Positions 1 to 9,149 of a DNA stretch of 64,000 nucleotides are shown here, one piece after another. The notes beneath the pieces were generated by a model, which saw nothing but the letters and a program-made list of their open reading frames with translations, ran no database searches and had not been told where the DNA came from. Each line of letters starts with the position of its first letter. Position 1 is the stretch's first letter. Origin of the DNA: Massilia aurea (GTDB lineage Bacteria; Pseudomonadota; Gammaproteobacteria; Burkholderiales; Burkholderiaceae_D); the NCBI RefSeq assembly GCF_024753205.1, contig NZ_JANUGZ010000003.1, forward strand, positions 951,934 through 1,015,933, in the 5' to 3' direction. Made by a program: the position numbers and the translations under genes.

Positions 1-1067
1 TCATCGTTGGTCTCGACGATCGGGCGCGGCGACAGGTCGCCCTCGGCCACCGCCTGCGTGCCTTCGGCCAGCACCAGCAGCGGCTGCGCCAGATTGCCGG
101 CAATGAGGAAGGCGCTGCCGATCGCCCCGAAGATCGCCAGCAGCAGCGTCAGGGTCAAGGTCACGATGTACATCTTGCGCAGGCCCGTGCGCGCTTCGAG
201 GCGCAGCCGGTATTCGGTGGAGGCCGAGCGCAGGACCTCGGCGTTCGAGGCCAGGCCCACCGGCACCGCCTGCAGCAGTTGCAGGTAGCGCTGCTGCACG
301 CCCGGTGGTTCGGGCACGGCCATCACGACGCGCAGGCGCAGGCCGGTCACGGCATCGAGCGCGTTCGAGGCGCCGTCTGCGGCCTCGTCGCCCGCATCGG
401 CAGGGCCGACGCCGCCCTCGGCCTGGGCATACCCGCCCGGCATCCCGGCGCTGCGCAGCATGCGTTCATTGGGTGCGTCGGCCGCCAGGTTGGCGCCGCG
501 GTCTTCGGTGGCGGCTGACAGCACGGCGCCGTTGGCGTCGACCAGCATCACGCTTTGCAGACCGCTGGTGTCAGCCAGCAGGCGCGCCAGCACGGGTTGC
601 GCGGTCATGTCGCTCTGCCCTGCCAGCGTGGCGGCCGCGGTCTGCGCAGTGGCGCCCAGCTCGGACAACGATTCGTCAAGTGCGGCGCGGCCCAGGTTCA
701 GGCCCGATTCGATCGCCGATTCGATCTTGACGTCAAACCACGAGTCAATGGAGTGCGACACGAACTGCACCGACACGATGAAGATCACGAGACCAGGCAG
801 GATGCCGATGCCCGCAAACAGCAGCACCAGCCGCGCCATGAGCCGGGAGCCGAACTTGCCGGCCTTGTAGCGGGAATACAAGCGCCAGAGCGCCACGACC
901 ACGACGATCAGGAGCAGGAACGCCATCGCGGCGGTCAGGCCCAGTAGCCAGCTGTAGTAGCGGCCGAAGAAGCCCGAATTGTCGGATGCGCCGGCCAGCA
1001 GGAACAGCAGGATCGAGACGATGGCGCCGCCAACGATCAGCGCGTAGCGCACCCCACCGCTGATCAC
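1..1067 (-). CDS. ntrY: Nitrogen-regulation sensor histidine kinase NtrY, N-terminal part (3' end outside window)
   Basis: Reading the minus strand from a GTG at 1067 gives 355 codons without a stop, running off the left edge. Three hydrophobic segments come first (about residues 4-22, 36-56 and 80-100). They are followed by a periplasmic/sensor stretch, a further membrane segment (about 265-290) and a HAMP domain (GNLAQPLLVLAEG and onward). This is the NtrY layout; the kinase core lies outside the window. The start is 1 bp beyond the stop of the upstream DUF4390 gene, so the two are probably co-translated. The rsmB-DUF4390-ntrY order is common in Oxalobacteraceae. No ATG is available near the start, so GTG is preferred. 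The partner NtrX would be expected just beyond position 1 (inference). Confidence 0.85.
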   Translation of the reverse strand, partial: MISGGVRYALIVGGAIVSILLFLLAGASDNSGFFGRYYSWLLGLTAAMAFLLLIVVVVALWRLYSRYKAGKFGSRLMARLVLLFAGIGILPGLVIFIVSVQFVSHSIDSWFDVKIESAIESGLNLGRAALDESLSELGATAQTAAATLAGQSDMTAQPVLARLLADTSGLQSVMLVDANGAVLSAATEDRGANLAADAPNERMLRSAGMPGGYAQAEGGVGPADAGDEAADGASNALDAVTGLRLRVVMAVPEPPGVQQRYLQLLQAVPVGLASNAEVLRSASTEYRLRLEARTGLRKMYIVTLTLTLLLAIFGAIGSAFLIAGNLAQPLLVLAEGTQAVAEGDLSPRPIVETND

Positions 1068-1068
1068 T

Positions 1069-1644
1069 TCACTCCGCACGGTAGTTGAAGGTCTTGCGGC
1101 TGGAGGTCAGGCGCCAGTCCGAGTCGTTGAAGGCATTGACCTGCAACGGTTTTTGCAGGTACTCGCGGTCCATGTACATGCGCAGCGAGACTTCATAGAC
1201 TTCGCCGGCCTTGAGCGCGCCCTTGGGCGCGATCAGCCAGCGCGTCGGGCGCCGGATCATGAACATCGCGTCCTCGAAGGTCTGGAAGCGTTCCTGGAAC
1301 GAGCCCACCACGACCACGTAATACTGGCGCGTGAGCACGTCGTACGAAATGCGGATGGTGCGTTTTTCCGAGACCGCCTTTTCATCGCGCCAGTACCAGC
1401 GCGGGCGCGTGAGTTCGATCTCGGTGGTGAAGTGCAGCTGGACCCCGTGCTGGATCGCGTCCTTCAGGCCGTGGTTCAGCTCGAAGTTGTAGGCCGTGTT
1501 GAGGCGGTAGCCATCGTCGCTCGCTTCGATGGTTGCGCGGGTGATGTCGATGTCGTCGGCCGCCTGCGCCGGCGTGCCCATGGCAACGCACGCAATCGCC
1601 AGCAGCAACTGACAGGCGAGAAGGCGGAAAAATCGTAACGTCAC
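1069..1644 (-). CDS. DUF4390 domain protein, exported
   Basis: 191 aa. A typical signal peptide (hydrophobic LLACQLLLAIACVAMG, then an AQA-A cleavage site near residue 28) precedes a beta-rich domain recognised as DUF4390 from the conserved RPRWYWRDE and RRPTRWLIAP stretches. The function is unknown; the protein is probably periplasmic. It lies 43 bp downstream of rsmB on the same strand and touches ntrY, a conserved neighbourhood in betaproteobacteria that suggests co-transcription rather than a known biochemical link. Confidence 0.85.
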   Translation of the reverse strand: MTLRFFRLLACQLLLAIACVAMGTPAQAADDIDITRATIEASDDGYRLNTAYNFELNHGLKDAIQHGVQLHFTTEIELTRPRWYWRDEKAVSEKRTIRISYDVLTRQYYVVVVGSFQERFQTFEDAMFMIRRPTRWLIAPKGALKAGEVYEVSLRMYMDREYLQKPLQVNAFNDSDWRLTSSRKTFNYRAE

Positions 1645-1687
1645 GGGGGAGCCGGGGCCTTAAATAATGCGCGTAGTGAAAAGAACT

Positions 1688-3283
1688 TCACGCCGCTTTC
1701 TTCTGGAACAGGGCGTAGAACAAACCGTCATGATCCTGTCCGGCGCCACCGACGGGCAGCAGTTGGCCCGGCGCATCGAGGCGGACCGCGTCGTGGCGGG
1801 CCGCGAAGGCAGCCGCCTGCGCCTCCGATTCCTGGGGCCAGAGCGAACATGTCACGAATAGCAATTTACCATTCGGCAGCAGCATCTGCCAAAGGTTGTC
1901 GAGTATTTTGGCTGAAAGTGTTGCAAGTTGGGATGTATCCGACTTGCGGCGCAACCAGCGGATATCCGGGTGGCGGCGCACGATGCCCGACGCCGTGCAC
2001 GGCACGTCGGCCAGGATGCGGTCGTATTGACGGCCATCCCACCAGTCGGTCGCGCCGGCGTCGGCCGTCACGAGTTGCGCGGCCAGGCCCAGGCGGCCGA
2101 GGTTGTCGCCCACCCGGCCAAGGCGCAGCGCATCGGTGTCGACGGCGGTGAGTTCGACGTTTGCCGTCTCGAGGATATGGCCGCTCTTGCCGCCGGGAGC
2201 TGCGCACGCGTCGAGCACGCGCATGCCGTCCTGCAGGTCGAGCAGTGGCGCGGCCAGCTGGGCGCCGGCATCCTGCACCGACACGACGCCCTCGGCAAAG
2301 CCGGGGATCTGACTCACATTGATCGCCTGTGCCAGGCGCACCGCGTACGGCCCCACCTGCTCGGCATCCAGGCCGGCATCCTGCAGCGACTGCAGGTAGG
2401 CGGCGACCTCTTGCCGGCGGCGGTTCACGCGCAGCGTCAGTGGCGGATGCGCGTTGCCGGCAGCAAGCACCGCTTCCCAGTCGCGTGGGTACGCGGCGCG
2501 CGCCGTGTCGATCCACCACTGCGGATAATTCCAGCGCGCCAGTGGCGTGCGCAGCGCTTCTTCGACGAGCGATTCACGCTCGCGCAGGAAGCGGCGCAGT
2601 ACCGCATTGACCATCGCCTTGGCATGCGCAAAATCGGGATGCGCCGCCGCGCCGGTGACGGCCTGGTCGACCACGGTGAACGCTTCGTACGGCGCCGGCG
2701 TGCCGTCGGGCGGGTCGAGCAGCGACAGCGCCGCGCACAACAGCGCGCCCAGCATCGGCGGCTCGGGCGCCTTGCTCGTCATCAGGCCCAGCAGCGTTTC
2801 GCTGCGGCCCAGCTGGCGCATCGTGCGGTAGGCGATGTCCTGGATCGCGCCGCGCGTTTGCGGCGTGACGTCATAGGCGCCGAACACGATCGACAGCGCC
2901 TGCGGCAGCGCCATGCCGCCCTGCACGCGGGCGACGGCGCTGGCCGCGCCCAGCAGCGCAAGGGCCAACGAGTCGGATTTGAGGTCGGGCTTGTAGTCGC
3001 GCTGCGGCGCGACCTTCACTTCATGACTGGCGCGCAGGCGCGGTTCTTCGCGCTGCGGACGCGCCACGTGGTGCTTCAACTGATAGCCGGACGCCGATGC
3101 CGGCTGGGCCGGTGCGCGTTCGCCCTGCGCCTGACTGCCCTGCCCCTGCCCCTGCCCCTGTGCGCGTGGTTGCCCGCGCTCAGCGGCCTGGGCCGGCTTG
3201 CGGCCTGCCGCGCCGGTGCCGCGCCGGTCGGCTGCCGGCTTGGCCTTGGGTTTCAGGGAGAGCGTTGGACGCTTGTCAGTCAT
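1688..3283 (-). CDS. rsmB: 16S rRNA m5C967 methyltransferase RsmB
   Basis: 531 aa from the ATG at 3283; an in-frame ATG at 3316 adds residues that do not look conserved. RsmB methylates C967 of 16S rRNA using SAM. An N-terminal NusB-like RNA-binding domain (about 110-260) is followed by an NSUN-type methyltransferase with SAM motif PGGKSG (about 361), the DVPCTASG loop (about 427) and the catalytic VTCSLW cysteine (about 477). The first ~100 residues are a low-complexity Gln/Gly/Ala/Pro/Lys linker (GQGQGQGSQAQGE) that makes the protein about 100 aa longer than Escherichia coli RsmB. It is the first gene of the visible rsmB-DUF4390-ntrY run. Confidence 0.93.
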   Translation of the reverse strand: MTDKRPTLSLKPKAKPAADRRGTGAAGRKPAQAAERGQPRAQGQGQGQGSQAQGERAPAQPASASGYQLKHHVARPQREEPRLRASHEVKVAPQRDYKPDLKSDSLALALLGAASAVARVQGGMALPQALSIVFGAYDVTPQTRGAIQDIAYRTMRQLGRSETLLGLMTSKAPEPPMLGALLCAALSLLDPPDGTPAPYEAFTVVDQAVTGAAAHPDFAHAKAMVNAVLRRFLRERESLVEEALRTPLARWNYPQWWIDTARAAYPRDWEAVLAAGNAHPPLTLRVNRRRQEVAAYLQSLQDAGLDAEQVGPYAVRLAQAINVSQIPGFAEGVVSVQDAGAQLAAPLLDLQDGMRVLDACAAPGGKSGHILETANVELTAVDTDALRLGRVGDNLGRLGLAAQLVTADAGATDWWDGRQYDRILADVPCTASGIVRRHPDIRWLRRKSDTSQLATLSAKILDNLWQMLLPNGKLLFVTCSLWPQESEAQAAAFAARHDAVRLDAPGQLLPVGGAGQDHDGLFYALFQKKAA

Positions 3284-3492
3284 GGCGAATAAAATGTTGC
3301 GAAAATGGGCTCCCATTGTAACGGTTATGCCTTTGACGACGCTTAATATAGTGGCCGCTGTGGTTATCCTGATAGTGGGTGATACGCCGGCCGCTGGCGC
3401 CGCAGCCCGCCAAAGCGGCCCGTCAAGCTAGTATAATGTGCACTGTTTGCCTGACCTCCAGGCGCCGCCTCATTACATTTTCGACCATTCCC

Positions 3493-5205
3493 ATGCTCGC
3501 CCAACAAAAACAACAAATCGTTGCCCTGTTCCAGGCCGCCCTCGCGCCGATCGTTGCCGGTACCGATCTCACCCCGAACGTGGTGCTCGAACGGCCACGC
3601 GATCCGTCGCACGGCGACATCGCCTGCAATATCGCGATGCAGCTGGCCAAGCCACTCAAGACCAACCCGCGCGAACTGGCCACGCGCCTGGTCGCCGCAC
3701 TGCTGGCCGAACCTGGCGCAGAAGGCCTGATCGACGCCGCCGACATCGCCGGTCCCGGTTTCATCAACCTGCGCGTGGCGGCCAGCGCCAAGCAATCGGT
3801 CGCGCGCAGCGTGCTCGAACAGGGCGCAGCATTCGGTAGCAGCACCAGCGGCGCCGGCCACCACGTGATCATCGAATTCGTCTCGGCCAACCCGACCGGC
3901 CCGCTGCACGTCGGTCACGGCCGCCAGGCCGCGCTGGGTGACGCGATGGCGTCGCTGTTCCTGTCGCAGGGCCATGACGTCACGCGCGAGTTCTATTACA
4001 ACGATGCGGGCGTGCAGATTGCCACGCTGGCGAACTCGGTGCAGGCGCGCGCGCGCGGCTTCAAGCCGGGCGACGCCGAATGGCCCGAATCCGCCTACAA
4101 CGGCGACTACATCGCCGAGATCGCCGCCGACTTCCTGGCCAAAAAAACCGTCTCGGCCAGCGATGGCGAACCGGCCACCGCCAGCGGCGACGTCGACGAT
4201 CTCGAATCGATCCGCCGCTTCGCCGTGACCTACCTGCGCAATGAGCAGGACCAGGATCTGCAGGCCTTCGGCGTCAAGTTCGACAACTACTACCTCGAGT
4301 CGTCGCTGTACGCCGACGGCAAGGTCGACACCGCCGTCAAGACGCTGGTCGACTCGGGCAAGACCTATGAAGACGGCGGCGCGCTGTGGCTCAAGACCAC
4401 CGACTACGGCGACGACAAGGACCGCGTGATGCGCAAGTCCGACGGCACCTATACGTACTTCGTGCCGGACGTGGCGTACCACATCCAGAAATTCCGCCGC
4501 GGCTTCGACCAGGCGATCAATATCCAGGGCAGTGACCACCACGGCACGATCGCGCGCGTGCGCGCCGGCCTGCAGGCGGTCGATATCGGCATCCCGCAAG
4601 GCTATCCCGACTACGTGCTGCACAAGATGGTCACCGTGATGAAGGATGGCGAAGAGGTCAAGATTTCCAAGCGCGCCGGCTCGTATGTCACCGTGCGCGA
4701 CCTGATCGACTGGTCGGGCGCGGGCGACGTCACGCGTGGCCGCGACGCGGTGCGCTTCTTCCTCATCTCGCGCAAGGCCGATACCGAGTTCGTGTTCGAC
4801 GTGAACGTCGCGCTCGAAACGAGCGACGAGAACCCGGTGTACTACGTCCAGTACGCGCACGCGCGCATCTGCTCGGCGCTGGCCAACTGGGGCGGCGATG
4901 TCGCTTCGCTCGCCAGCGTCGATTTGTCGCCGCTCACCTCGCCGAAGGAATTCGAACTGCTGGCCAAGCTGGCGTCGTACCCTGAAGTGCTCGAGCGCGC
5001 CTTGGCCGAACTGGGCCCGCACCAGGTCGCGTTCTACCTGCGCGAACTGGCCGGCGACCTGCACAGCTACTACTTCGCGCACAAGTGGCTGCTGGACGAC
5101 GACGAGCCGCTCAAGCTGGCCCGCCTCGCGCTGGCCGCGGCCACGCGCCAGGTGCTGCGCAACGGCCTCGCGCTGATCGGCGTGTCGGCGCCGGACAAAA
5201 TGTAA
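3493..5205 (+). CDS. argS: Arginyl-tRNA synthetase
   Basis: 570 aa, starting at the ATG at 3493 ([10 protein letters not shown]); an in-frame extension to 3379 lacks family similarity. Class I aminoacyl-tRNA synthetase charging tRNA-Arg. It shows the N-terminal Arg-tRNA-synthetase domain, the HIGH-type signature HVGH (about residue 138) in the [13 protein letters not shown] context, a KMSKS-type KISKR (about 390) and a C-terminal DALR anticodon-binding region (about 450-570). Length matches the family. It heads a plus-strand series in which a SPOR protein begins 33 bp downstream, a common argS-SPOR pairing in betaproteobacteria. Confidence 0.97.
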   Translation: MLAQQKQQIVALFQAALAPIVAGTDLTPNVVLERPRDPSHGDIACNIAMQLAKPLKTNPRELATRLVAALLAEPGAEGLIDAADIAGPGFINLRVAASAKQSVARSVLEQGAAFGSSTSGAGHHVIIEFVSANPTGPLHVGHGRQAALGDAMASLFLSQGHDVTREFYYNDAGVQIATLANSVQARARGFKPGDAEWPESAYNGDYIAEIAADFLAKKTVSASDGEPATASGDVDDLESIRRFAVTYLRNEQDQDLQAFGVKFDNYYLESSLYADGKVDTAVKTLVDSGKTYEDGGALWLKTTDYGDDKDRVMRKSDGTYTYFVPDVAYHIQKFRRGFDQAINIQGSDHHGTIARVRAGLQAVDIGIPQGYPDYVLHKMVTVMKDGEEVKISKRAGSYVTVRDLIDWSGAGDVTRGRDAVRFFLISRKADTEFVFDVNVALETSDENPVYYVQYAHARICSALANWGGDVASLASVDLSPLTSPKEFELLAKLASYPEVLERALAELGPHQVAFYLRELAGDLHSYYFAHKWLLDDDEPLKLARLALAAATRQVLRNGLALIGVSAPDKM

Positions 5206-5238
5206 TCACTGCATCCCACTGCCCAACCAGAAAGCGTC

Positions 5239-5925
5239 ATGACCGCCATTCGATCCTTCTCGCCCCTCCGCCAGCGCGGCAGTACCCTGACGGGCATCAT
5301 CATCGGCCTGATCATCGGGTTGGGCATCGCAGTGGCGGTCGCCCTCGTGATCACCAAGGGCGCCTCGCCCTTCACCGACCGCTCCAACAAGATGGGACGC
5401 CCGGCCGACCTCGAGCCGAGCCAGGCCAACGATCCGAACAAGCCGCTGTACGGTACCCGCACGCCAGTGCGCGAGACGCCCAAGCCGGCGCCGAGTGCAC
5501 CGGCTGCCGCACCGGCAGTACCAGCCACACCCGCCGCCCCCGCCGCGCCAGCTGCAGCGCCCGCAGACGCCGATCCACTGGGCGCCGCGATCGCCGGCAT
5601 GCAGGCGCCGCGCCGCGCCGCAACGCCGGCGTCATCGCCGGCGCCCGTCAACACGGTCGCGGCGCCGGCGGCTGCCGCCGTCACCGACGGCTACATCTAT
5701 TACCTGCAAGCGGGCGCGTTCCGCGAAATGTCGGACGCTGAAAACACCCGCGCCAAGCTGGCGCTGCTGGGCTTCGAAGCCGCGATCACCGACCGCAGCA
5801 CCGACAGCGGCGTGCTGCACCGCGTGCGCGTTGGCCCGTTCACGCAGGTCGAAGGCGTCAACCGCGCGCGCGCCAAGCTGCTCGACAGCGGCATCGACGT
5901 CGCCATCGTGCGCAACCAGCGCTGA
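5239..5925 (+). CDS. SPOR domain protein (FtsN-like), membrane-anchored
   Basis: 228 aa. A short cytoplasmic N terminus is followed by one membrane segment (about 17-38, GIIIGLIIGLGIAVAVALVI), a long Ala/Pro-rich linker (about 80-150) and a C-terminal SPOR domain (about 152-228) beginning at YYLQAGAFREMSDAEN. SPOR domains bind denuded septal peptidoglycan, so this is probably an FtsN-type cell-division protein, although sequence alone does not prove orthology to FtsN. It starts 33 bp after argS and ends 6 bp before the SDR gene, so it is likely in one transcript. Confidence 0.88.
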   Translation: MTAIRSFSPLRQRGSTLTGIIIGLIIGLGIAVAVALVITKGASPFTDRSNKMGRPADLEPSQANDPNKPLYGTRTPVRETPKPAPSAPAAAPAVPATPAAPAAPAAAPADADPLGAAIAGMQAPRRAATPASSPAPVNTVAAPAAAAVTDGYIYYLQAGAFREMSDAENTRAKLALLGFEAAITDRSTDSGVLHRVRVGPFTQVEGVNRARAKLLDSGIDVAIVRNQR

Positions 5926-5931
5926 TCCGGC

Positions 5932-6717
5932 ATGTCGCTGCCGGGCCAGCGCGTCTTCATCACCGGCGCCTCGAGCGGCATTGGCGCCGCGCTGGCGCGC
6001 GAATATGCCGCGCGCGGCGCTGTGCTGGGCCTCCTGGGCCGACGGCGCGACGCGCTCGACCAACTGCGGCAATCGCTCCCTGATCCCTCGCGCCACCAGG
6101 TGTATGCGGTCGATGTGCTCGATCGCGCGGCCCTTGCCACCGCAGCGCAGGACTTCATCGCCGTGAACGGTGGCGCCGATATCGTCATCGCCTGCGCCGG
6201 CATTTCGCAGGGCACGCTGACCGAACAAGCCGACGACCTGGCCGTGTTCGACGCCGTCTTTGCCACCAATGTGAACGCCACGGTGGCGACGTTCGCACCG
6301 TTCATCGCCCCCATGAAAACCCAGTCGACGCCGTGCCGCCTGGTCGGCATCGGCAGCGTGGCCGGCATTCGCGGCATGCGCGGCGCCGGCGCGTACTGCG
6401 CCAGCAAGGCCGCGCTGCACAGCTATTGCGAAGCGCTGCGCGTGGAACTGCGGCCGTCAAATATTCGCGTCGTGACCATCGCGCCCGGCTACATCGATAC
6501 CCCCATGACCCGTGCCAACCGCTTCCCCATGCCCTTTTTGATGCGCCCCGAACGTTTTGCCACGCGGGCTGTCGCGGCGATCGCGCGCGGTGACAGTTAC
6601 CGCGTGCTGCCGTGGCAGATGGGCATCGTCGCCAAGCTGCTGCGCCTGATGCCCGACGCCCTCTTCGACCGTCTCTTTGCGCGCGCGCCGACCAAGCCGC
6701 GCCGGGAGCAGCCATGA
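5932..6717 (+). CDS. Short-chain dehydrogenase/reductase
   Basis: 261 aa. Classical SDR fold: the nucleotide-binding TGASSGIG motif (about residues 10-17), ACAG (about 90-93), a Ser in the IGSVAG strand, and the catalytic YCASK tetrad segment (about 155-159). Substrate cannot be told from sequence. It overlaps birA by 4 bp (ATGA), which indicates translational coupling in the argS-to-SPOR operon. The protein is probably cytosolic or membrane-associated; no signal peptide is visible. Confidence 0.88.
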   Translation: MSLPGQRVFITGASSGIGAALAREYAARGAVLGLLGRRRDALDQLRQSLPDPSRHQVYAVDVLDRAALATAAQDFIAVNGGADIVIACAGISQGTLTEQADDLAVFDAVFATNVNATVATFAPFIAPMKTQSTPCRLVGIGSVAGIRGMRGAGAYCASKAALHSYCEALRVELRPSNIRVVTIAPGYIDTPMTRANRFPMPFLMRPERFATRAVAAIARGDSYRVLPWQMGIVAKLLRLMPDALFDRLFARAPTKPRREQP

Positions 6718-7478
6718 ACGCCGCCGCCATTGCCGCCCTGTCGCGCGCAGGCGTCGCCGTTGAAGTCGTCGCGCAGACCGGGTCGACCAATGCCGATCTG
6801 CTCGCGCGCGCCAGCACGCTTGCCGCCCCGTTGCTGCTGATAGCCGAACATCAAAGCGCCGGCCGCGGGCGCGCCGGGCGCAGCTGGCTGTCGTCGCCCG
6901 AAGGCTCGCTGACGTTTTCGCTGGCCTGGCGCTTCGACGGCGGGCCGCAGGCGCTGCTTGGCCTGCCGCTGGCGGTGGGTGTGGCGCTGGCCGACACGCT
7001 TGGCACGCTGGGCCAGCAGGTACAGCTGAAGTGGCCGAACGATGTGCTCAAGGATGGCGACAAACTGGCCGGCATCCTGATCGAAACCCAGTCCGCCCCT
7101 GGCGGCGGCACCTGGTGCGTGATCGGCATCGGCCTGAACCTGTTGATGCCGGATGAGATGGAAGCGCAGCTGGGTCGCAGCGCGGCCGGCATGCCGTGGC
7201 TGGCGCGCATGGACCGCGACGCGTTGATGGCGGCGCTGCTCGACGGCCTGGCCGACTGCCTGCGCGAATTTACCGCGCGCGGGTTTGCCGCCTTCAGCGC
7301 GCGCTGGAATCTGCGCCATGCGTGGCAGGGCGAGACCGTCGTCCTGCTCGATGGCGGTGTCGTGCGGCACGAAGGGCGCGCGGCCGGTGTCGACGATAGC
7401 GGGCGCTTGCTGCTCGATACAGATGAAGGCCGCATCACCGTGATGGCCGGCGACGTCTCGCTGCGGGTGAAAGCATGA
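6714..7478 (+). CDS. birA: Biotin-[acetyl-CoA-carboxylase] ligase
   Basis: 254 aa from the ATG at 6714, chosen because it overlaps the upstream stop as ATGA and begins at the conserved catalytic domain. BirA activates biotin to biotinyl-AMP and attaches it to the carrier protein of acetyl-CoA carboxylase. Seen are the biotin/ATP loop GRGRAGRSW (about residues 50-58), KWPND (about 105-109) and the KLAGIL strand. No N-terminal winged helix is present, so this is a monofunctional ligase rather than the E. coli-type repressor. The birA-coaX pairing is common in betaproteobacteria. Confidence 0.95.
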   Translation: MNAAAIAALSRAGVAVEVVAQTGSTNADLLARASTLAAPLLLIAEHQSAGRGRAGRSWLSSPEGSLTFSLAWRFDGGPQALLGLPLAVGVALADTLGTLGQQVQLKWPNDVLKDGDKLAGILIETQSAPGGGTWCVIGIGLNLLMPDEMEAQLGRSAAGMPWLARMDRDALMAALLDGLADCLREFTARGFAAFSARWNLRHAWQGETVVLLDGGVVRHEGRAAGVDDSGRLLLDTDEGRITVMAGDVSLRVKA

Positions 7479-8212
7479 TGCTGCTGATCGATGCCGGCAA
7501 TACCCGCGTCAAGTGGGCATTGGCAGAGGACGGCGCGGCGCCTGGCGCCTGGTCGGCCACTGGCGCGGTGGCGCATGCCGAGCTGGATCCATTGGCGTCC
7601 GACTGGGCCGGCGCCACGCGCGTACTGGTCTCGAACGTGGCGGGGCCTGCGCTGGCCGAACGCATCGCGGCCCTGCTGCCGGCGCATGCGCAGGTCGAGT
7701 GGTTCGCGTCCACGCCGCAGCGCGCAGGCATCACCAACGGCTATCGCGAGCCGGCGCGGCTCGGGTGCGACCGATTTGCCGCTGCCATCGGCGCGCGCGC
7801 GCTGGCCCCCGGCCAGGACCTGATCGTGGCCACCTGCGGCACCGCGACCACGGTCGACGCGGTACGCGCCGACGGCCACTTCATCGGCGGCATGATCCTG
7901 CCCGGCCTGGCCCTGATGGCCGCCAGCCTGGCGCGCAACACGGCGCAACTGCCGCAGGTCGATGCCGGCGCGCTGCCGCCGCTGTTTGGCGACAACACGC
8001 AGGATGCAATCCTGTCCGGTCTGCTCTCGGCGCAGGCGGGCGCGATCGAGCGTGCGGTGGCTGGCCTGGGCGGCGCCTTCTGCATCGTCTCGGGCGGCGC
8101 CGGGCCCCATATCGCGCCGGCCCTCAAGGTTGCGCACCAGGTGGTCGATAACATCGTACTGGTCGGCCTGCATGCAGCAGCCACCGGCTCGACGGGAGAT
8201 ATGCGGTGCTGA
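7475..8212 (+). CDS. coaX: Type III pantothenate kinase
   Basis: 245 aa. CoaX phosphorylates pantothenate in the first step of coenzyme A synthesis. It belongs to the ASKHA fold: N-terminal phosphate-binding DAGNTRVKW (about residues 5-13), the CDRFAAAIGA segment, TCGTATTVD (about 124-132) and the GG(M)ILPGLALM loop. It overlaps birA by 4 bp (ATGA) and the next SPOR gene by 7 bp, so the three are likely translated together. Type III kinases are insensitive to CoA feedback (family knowledge). Confidence 0.95.
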   Translation: MMLLIDAGNTRVKWALAEDGAAPGAWSATGAVAHAELDPLASDWAGATRVLVSNVAGPALAERIAALLPAHAQVEWFASTPQRAGITNGYREPARLGCDRFAAAIGARALAPGQDLIVATCGTATTVDAVRADGHFIGGMILPGLALMAASLARNTAQLPQVDAGALPPLFGDNTQDAILSGLLSAQAGAIERAVAGLGGAFCIVSGGAGPHIAPALKVAHQVVDNIVLVGLHAAATGSTGDMRC

Positions 8213-8943
8213 AATTCGTGTTCTGGGCGCTGCTGGGCGCCAATGGGGTCTTGCTGGCGTATGGCCAGGGCCTGCTCGGCCAGCCGGGTGATGGGGCGCG
8301 CGAGCCGGCGCGCCTGAAGAACCAGCTCGCGCCCGAACGCATGCAGCAGCTCACGCCAACGCAGGCCAGGCAGGCAGCGGCGGCGGCAAGCGCTGCACCG
8401 GCGCCGCAAGCCGAGGTGGCTGCGCTTCTGCCCGAACCTGCGCCAGCACCAGCACCAGCGCCAGTTAGCCGTGATCTGGTCGCGTGCGTGCAGGCCGGTC
8501 CGTTCAGCACGGCCGATGCGCGCCGCTTCGAGGCCCGTGTCGCCCGGCTTGGCCTCACGCCGCGCCAGTCGCGCATCGAGATGCCGTATCAGGAAGTGAC
8601 GAGCCGCCTGGTCTACCTGCCACCGAACGGGGGCCGGGAAGGCGCCCAGCGCCGCGTCGCCGAGCTCAGGGAGCGCGGCGTGACCAACTTCTTCATCATG
8701 CAGAACGACACGTCGCCACTACGCTATGCGATTTCGCTGGGGGTGTTCAAATCCGACGGCACGGCGCAAAAACTTGTGGCCGATCTGCAGCGCCAGGGCG
8801 TACGCGGCGTGCGTATTCTGCCGCGCGGACCGCAAGTGACGCGCGCCGGCTACCAGTATCGCCAGATCGACGCTGCCGAGCGCGACCGCTTGACGGGCAT
8901 CGCCGACGACTACAACGGCGTCGACCTCACCCGCTGCAGCTAA
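8206..8943 (+). CDS. SPOR domain protein downstream of coaX
   Basis: 245 aa, starting at a GTG at 8206 inside the end of coaX; no ATG is available nearby and the hydrophobic N terminus (FVFWALLGANGVLLAYGQG) follows immediately. That segment probably anchors or exports the protein. An Ala/Pro/Glu-rich linker (about 55-95) is followed by a SPOR-like region with CVQAGPFSTADARRFEARV (about 97-115) and a second similar half further on. The exact role is unknown; it probably binds peptidoglycan. It is the last gene of the argS operon, followed directly by a terminator. Confidence 0.8.
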   Translation: MLKFVFWALLGANGVLLAYGQGLLGQPGDGAREPARLKNQLAPERMQQLTPTQARQAAAAASAAPAPQAEVAALLPEPAPAPAPAPVSRDLVACVQAGPFSTADARRFEARVARLGLTPRQSRIEMPYQEVTSRLVYLPPNGGREGAQRRVAELRERGVTNFFIMQNDTSPLRYAISLGVFKSDGTAQKLVADLQRQGVRGVRILPRGPQVTRAGYQYRQIDAAERDRLTGIADDYNGVDLTRCS

Positions 8944-8964
8944 ATCTCTTAAGGATCCATCGAC

Positions 8965-8990
8965 AGCGCACCTGTGGGTGCGCTTTTTTT
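8965..8990 (+). terminator. Rho-independent terminator after the argS-coaX operon
   Basis: A perfect 8-bp stem, AGCGCACC (8965-8972) pairing with GGTGCGCT (8977-8984), encloses a 4-nt loop and runs into seven T residues ending at 8990. It begins 22 bp after the stop of the last SPOR gene, exactly where the plus-strand operon should end. Confidence 0.93.
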
Positions 8991-9067
8991 CGTCCCTACG
9001 TGTTGCGCGGACGCTAAAACCTGTCGAATTTCTTTACACTAAATTCTTTTAAGAAAATAAGATTGTT

Positions 9068-9073
9068 TATAAT
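9068..9073 (+). promoter_or_regulatory. Possible -10 box for the PEP-CTERM gene
   Basis: A TATAAT hexamer sits in a distinctly AT-rich 100-bp stretch upstream of the PEP-CTERM gene. No convincing -35 box is present at 17 bp, so the promoter call is weak. The gene itself has a good ribosome-binding site (AGGGG, 7 nt before the ATG). Confidence 0.35.
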
Positions 9074-9149
9074 CAATAGGTTGCTGCGCTGGCATAAGTA
9101 TTGCTATATACAAATTATTGTTTCTTAAATTCAAAACTAGGGGTTTGCC

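Noticed and set aside
3364..5082. 572-codon minus-strand ORF opposite argS
   Set aside because: Shadow frame in high-GC coding DNA; argS on the plus strand has full motifs and a normal length.
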